From: Agaricus subrufescens
Taxonomy: Eukaryota; Basidiomycota; Agaricomycetes; Agaricales; Agaricaceae
Length of the DNA: 64,000 bases
Direction of reading: 5' to 3'
NCBI GenBank assembly: GCA_029945375.1
Contig: CM057067.1
Span: 124,001-188,000, forward strand
Shown: one piece after another, positions 59,851 through 64,000 of the stretch
Layout: every line of letters begins with the position of its first letter
Position numbering within the stretch: the stretch's first letter is position 1
Notes under the pieces: generated by a model
Told to the model about the DNA's origin: nothing
Database searches by the model: none
What the model saw: the letters and a program-made list of their open reading frames with translations, nothing else
Translations under genes and position numbers: made by a program

Positions 59851-61240
59851 ATGCCCACCCCAGTCGCCACACTTAGGACCTCTCTAGAGCGACATAATGC
59901 TACGTTCGAGTCATTGTTGGCCTTAATACCGGCAAAATACTACCTTGCAGCAGGTGACGATGAAGGCCAGGTGCGGTTGGAGTTCAATGCCTGGTCGAAA
60001 CTAATTTTGGTGCATAGATTGCCTCAAAATACCAAAAACACAAGAAAAAAAAGGGAGAAGACAAACAAGCCATTAAAGAAGCTTCCAAAAAAGCAAAAAA
60101 ATTCAAAGTACGTATGATCAGCCGTTTTGTAACACTGTGAATGCCCATTGTCTTTCTAGCTCGATCCCACAAACAATAAATCTGTGATTGACATACAAAA
60201 CGAGGCGTCCCGAACGCGAGAGGAAACTCAAACCAAGAAGGGGAAAAAGCGGGCGATTCCAGAGCCTCAGTCTGATGACGATGAATCTGGAGATGATATG
60301 GCTATGCAGGTCGACATTGACGTAGGCACCGAAGGAGATCCAGATTCACTTGTCCCCATGCCCGAGGCAACTGGTATCGAAGCTTTACGCAACAAGCTGC
60401 ATGTCCGAATGGCGGAGTTGCGGAACAAAGGGCGACCAGCCCCGAGAAATGGCGAACCTGGCGATCGAGATGAGCTACTAGAGGAACGGAGAAGGCAGCG
60501 TGCTGCTATGCGCGAGCGACGGAGAAAAGAGACAAAGGAGAAGATCAAGCGTGCAGAAGAAATGAAAGGGAAAAAGAATAAAGATAACAGGGAGGAAAGG
60601 CAGAAGGGCAACTCTACCAAGGTATGTCAGAAGTATGACATTTTTTTTAAAAAAAAACTCACTTCTACATCAGACTCAATTACTCGTGCCAGACCAGTCA
60701 CTTTCTCGAAATACTGGTCCTCAGTCCAAGGTAACCACTGTAACATTCGGCAACATCGTCGGGCAATCCTCTAAACGGTCCGAAAAATTGAAAACCACAT
60801 CTGATCCTCAACAAGCACTAGAGCAACTGGCCACCCGAAAAGAGAAACTCGCCTCGATGTCCGAAGAGAAGCGCAAAGCAATAGAAGAGAAAGAAAAATG
60901 GGACAAGGCCGAAGCACGGTTAGAGGGCGTGAAAATTCGTGACGACGAGACAAGACTAAAGAAAGCTGTGAAAAGAAAGGAAAAGACGAAGATGAAGAGT
61001 AAGAAGTCCTGGTAAGTCGAATCACTTCGAAATGTTGGGAATTACCATGCTCATTCAGACCCCAGGGATGAAAGGAAAGAACAGGTCGCAGCTTCTATGG
61101 CTGCGAAGCAGAAAAAGCGCGCTGATAATATCGCATCACGGAATGAACGAAAGAAGGACAAGAAAAAGGGCAAGTCACGACCCGGATTCGAAGGGAAGTC
61201 TTTCGGAAAAAGTAGCGGAAAACCTAAAGGAAAGAAGTAA
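59851..61240 (+). CDS. Ribosome biogenesis protein SURF6/Rrp14
   Basis: Five exons (59851-59970, 60018-60107, 60160-60621, 60674-61011, 61066-61240) give 394 residues. SURF6/Rrp14 is a nucleolar protein needed for early 60S and 40S subunit assembly. The N-terminal block '[20 protein letters not shown]' matches the family start, and a Lys-rich stretch and an acidic segment follow. The conserved C-terminal domain has '[11 protein letters not shown]', '[19 protein letters not shown]', '[18 protein letters not shown]' and the basic end '[12 protein letters not shown]'. High Lys/Glu content predicts long helices. All introns are GT-AG and 46-53 nt or close to it. Intron 3 contains long T and A runs near 60640. 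Assignment is firm. Confidence 0.92.
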
Positions 61241-62104
61241 TGGTCTATGCGTACATTCTTCATTGTACCATTTCTGCTTTAATCATGATATCGTCACTAC
61301 ACCTCTAATCGATTCCCTGATACATTTATAGGCCCAATCATCAGGAGTCAACGTCAGCCACTCCGTGAGTCATATAGACGACTCTCAAAAGATTTGTTCA
61401 GTATCCAAATAGTGGCGTGGTTCAAATTGAAATTTCCCAATACAGTTGGTTGGAATTCTTTGATTGCTGACCACGGAGTCGGGGAGTGTATTCTCACTCT
61501 TACACTCGCAGACCCAGATGCCATCGTCAAGTTCTGCTGCTGCGACCTAGGCCCTTGAAGTACTCCGAACGAAGCCTAATCAACAATTACACCAAGTATG
61601 CATCACGGGAGTTTGATTGTCCTGAGGATTAGTGTTACCACGGAGGCGCACACTGGACGTACAAATGCATGTGACGCCGCAAATGTCATTGAATGAGTCA
61701 TGCTTGCGTGGTGTGAGAGTTTTGAGAATATTTAATGCGTGCTCATCCACAGTTGAAGTCTATAAAGCATTTCTGATAAAAAAAATGATGGAAGGTTTAT
61801 TGACATTACGATCACATGCTATACCCTTGATGACTATCGTTAGATCTCCCAGTACTTCTCTCATGTTCGGCAGTCGATTGTCGAGCGTGAAAACTTAAGC
61901 TTAAGCATGGAGGTTGCTGATTACTGACCAGGGTCCTGGGCTGACACTCATACAAGCAAGCTATATAGGGGCAGGCAATCAAATGTAAGTATCAATAATC
62001 GGGACACCCATGGGAATTCTATATTAGGGAATTTGGGAGAACTACATGTACAGGGGCCGATTTCATAGCCTTTTTGCCAGGCCAGCCCCCTAGCTGTAAC
62101 CACG
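61241..62104. other. Intergenic, no gene seen
   Basis: This is the 3' flank of SURF6 and the promoter of the esterase. An 88-codon frame (61632-61898) has no recognisable feature. Confidence 0.5.
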
Positions 62105-64000
62105 ATGAGGCTTCCCCTTCATCTCGCGTTAGTGGCAGTTGCTCAAGCTGCGCCTCAAGTCAGGATCGGTGGTACCACTTTCTCTGGAAGGGATATCATC
62201 GGCTTCAAGCAACACTTTTTCGGCGGTATGTAATTGGTATGGAACCGAATTTGGCAACACTGAAGCAATATATTCGCTTTCAATTAGGGATCCCTTACGC
62301 GGAACCACCCCTGGGAAACCTCAGGCTGAGGCCTCCGGTGCTTAAAACACAGCTCGATTCAGCTTTTGTCGATGCCTCAAACTTCGGACCAGGTTGCCTT
62401 CAGCCTGTAGGCGCTATACCTGAAACAGCTTGAAAAGACTCGCTGAACGTTCATTGAATAGTACATTCCGGCGCCCTTGCTTTCGGAGGATTGTCTGACA
62501 ATAAATGTAATAAGACCATCGAATATCTCATCTGATACTAAACTACCTGTGGTACGTCCTTAATCATGACGTTCATCAATGAGAACGCCGATCAAATCAT
62601 TGGTCCCAATAGCTTTTCTGGACGTAAGTGTTTGTGCACTACAAATCAGTCGATCTCTGATTGCAGAATGTAGTTATGGTGGCGGTTTCATAGCTGGTAG
62701 CTCGGCAGAATTCAATGGCAGTTATATTGTCGCGCATAGTGTTGCAAGGGTAAGCCATTAAGTGAGACATATTTAATTCGCTTCTCATTTCTTCGATCCA
62801 GGGCACCCCTTTGATTTATGTTAATTTCAACTATCGTCTCGGACCTCTTGGCTATCCCCAAGGCAGAGAAGGTCCGTCATCATAGTCCTGTTTATCGTTC
62901 ACAGACTGACTGGCTGCAGCGGCTCATGAAAGGGCACTGAATCTGGGAGTGAAAGATGAGATAGCTGCACTCCAATGGGTCCAACATAATATTGAAGCAT
63001 TTGGTGGCGACAAGGACAAGGTGTGTTATAGGCTCTTTCGCACCCAGCTGTGTCTTAACACTGGCCTGGGCTTTAATTAGGTGACTATTTTCGGAGAGAG
63101 TGCGGGTGCTATCATGAACGCCATTCTTTACCTTAACTTTCCTCTCGAAGAGTTCGTTCGAGGAGTGGTATGGACCTTTCTAACTTCTTTGCGATAAATG
63201 GTTTCTAATGGACCGTGGGTTAGATTCTCCAATCAGGCTCTCAAGCTAGCTCTACCAACTTTTATCCCAAACGCAGGGAAGGTAATTGGGAGAATTTTGT
63301 TGCCGGTGTTGCGTCCTGTGCATCTACTGCAACCTCTGGTCATACTTTCGATTGTTTGCGAGAAGCTGGTGAAGCAGAACTACTTTCTGGGATACTAAAT
63401 GGTATGAAAAAGTCTCCAGAGAGGATGCCCTTCTTTCCTACTATTGACGGACCTGATGGAGTCTATCCTGACCTCCCATCAAGGTTGTTTTCGCAAGGCA
63501 AATTTGCCCGAGTGCCTTTCATAGCTGGGACCACACTCGATGAAGGTAAGTCCAGCACCGGCGTCGATACGGGATGCTCATTCTTTCATAGGTACCATGT
63601 TTGTTCCAGTGACGATCGGTTCCGAAGAGGAAATTCGCCAATTCATTACCGCTAATTACTCACCTCCGATTGTCCCACCCGCGGTACTTGACAAGGCGGT
63701 AGACAAGTTGCTCGAGTTGTACCCTGATGATCCGGCTGTTGGTTCTCCATTTAACACTGGTGACGAAACTTTCGGCCTATCTTCGTCATTCAAACGTATT
63801 GCTGCGATCTGTATGTATCTTCTGTCCTCTTTGAACTATGGTTTCCTCTGAAACTCAAATTATAGTTGGCGATCTCTTTTTCACGTCGCAACGGCGGTTC
63901 TGGCAACGGACTGCTGCAAAAGCGGGGATGAAGAGTTGGGGATATCTATACACACATGATGAACAGATTGAGGGCCATGCCTACCTTGGAGGTAAGCTCC
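62105..64000 (+). CDS. Secreted type-B carboxylesterase/lipase, 3' end beyond window
   Basis: The ATG at 62105 starts a signal peptide ('[14 protein letters not shown]'). Exon 1 (62105-62225) joins exon 2 (from 62288) as '[20 protein letters not shown]', the type-B N-terminal signature. Later exons carry 'SEDCLTINV', the oxyanion-hole '[10 protein letters not shown]', '[13 protein letters not shown]', '[28 protein letters not shown]' (split here across an intron) with the catalytic Ser, and '[12 protein letters not shown]' near the acidic residue. The window ends before the catalytic His region. Fungal members act on ester lipids, sterol esters or aromatic esters outside the cell. Intron borders are GT-AG and about 50 nt where checked. 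A role next to the P450 genes is conceivable but not shown. Confidence 0.88.

Noticed and set aside
1..64000. CRISPR arrays, bacterial operons or prophage
   Set aside because: No direct-repeat/spacer pattern is present, and intron-rich eukaryotic genes fill the window.

Overview
The window is nuclear DNA of a filamentous basidiomycete, most likely an Agaricomycete. The evidence is the very dense short introns (mostly 46-60 nt, GT-AG with rare GC-AG), the agaric-style F-box/LRR family, a DUF6593-type gene, a fungal 7-TM-type membrane protein, P450s split into many small exons, and an intron-bearing tRNA. Gene models were assembled by hand from frame continuity and splice signals. Where I measured every exon the total is a multiple of three.

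Region 1 (1-15.6 kb, all minus strand) is a tandem array. It starts with a canonical F-box/LRR gene cut by the window edge, followed by six paralogous LRR-type genes that keep the family's conserved intron after a Tyr codon but have no visible F-box. The housekeeping complex I gene for the 75/78-kDa subunit (NDUFS1/nuo-78) sits inside the array.

Region 2 (16-31.9 kb) holds PTPA (PP2A activator), two head-to-head genes for small secreted six-cysteine defensin-like peptides (CS-alpha-beta pattern), and a possible 2OG-oxygenase-fold protein with altered active-site positions. It continues with a family 90 glycosyltransferase paired with an inositol-type sugar transporter across a 102-bp divergent promoter, a small charged protein, and carnosine N-methyltransferase paired with splicing factor ISY1 across a 123-bp divergent promoter.

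Region 3 (32-36 kb) is gene-poor, with two small uncertain genes and a frameshifted relic.

Region 4 (36-49.6 kb) has a UbiA prenyltransferase with a 17-nt microexon, tRNA-Ala(CGC) with an intron, a large FHA/AT-hook chromatin-type protein, a divergent membrane protein gene, a DUF6593-like gene, and an EGH1-type GH5 steryl-glucosidase.

Region 5 (50-64 kb) has an FAD monooxygenase and two tandem P450 paralogs separated by a short terminal-inverted-repeat element. It ends with the ribosome-biogenesis factor SURF6/Rrp14 and a secreted carboxylesterase cut by the window end. The monooxygenase and P450s could form a small oxidative metabolic cluster.

The strongest candidates for something new are the defensin-like pair and the F-box-less LRR array.
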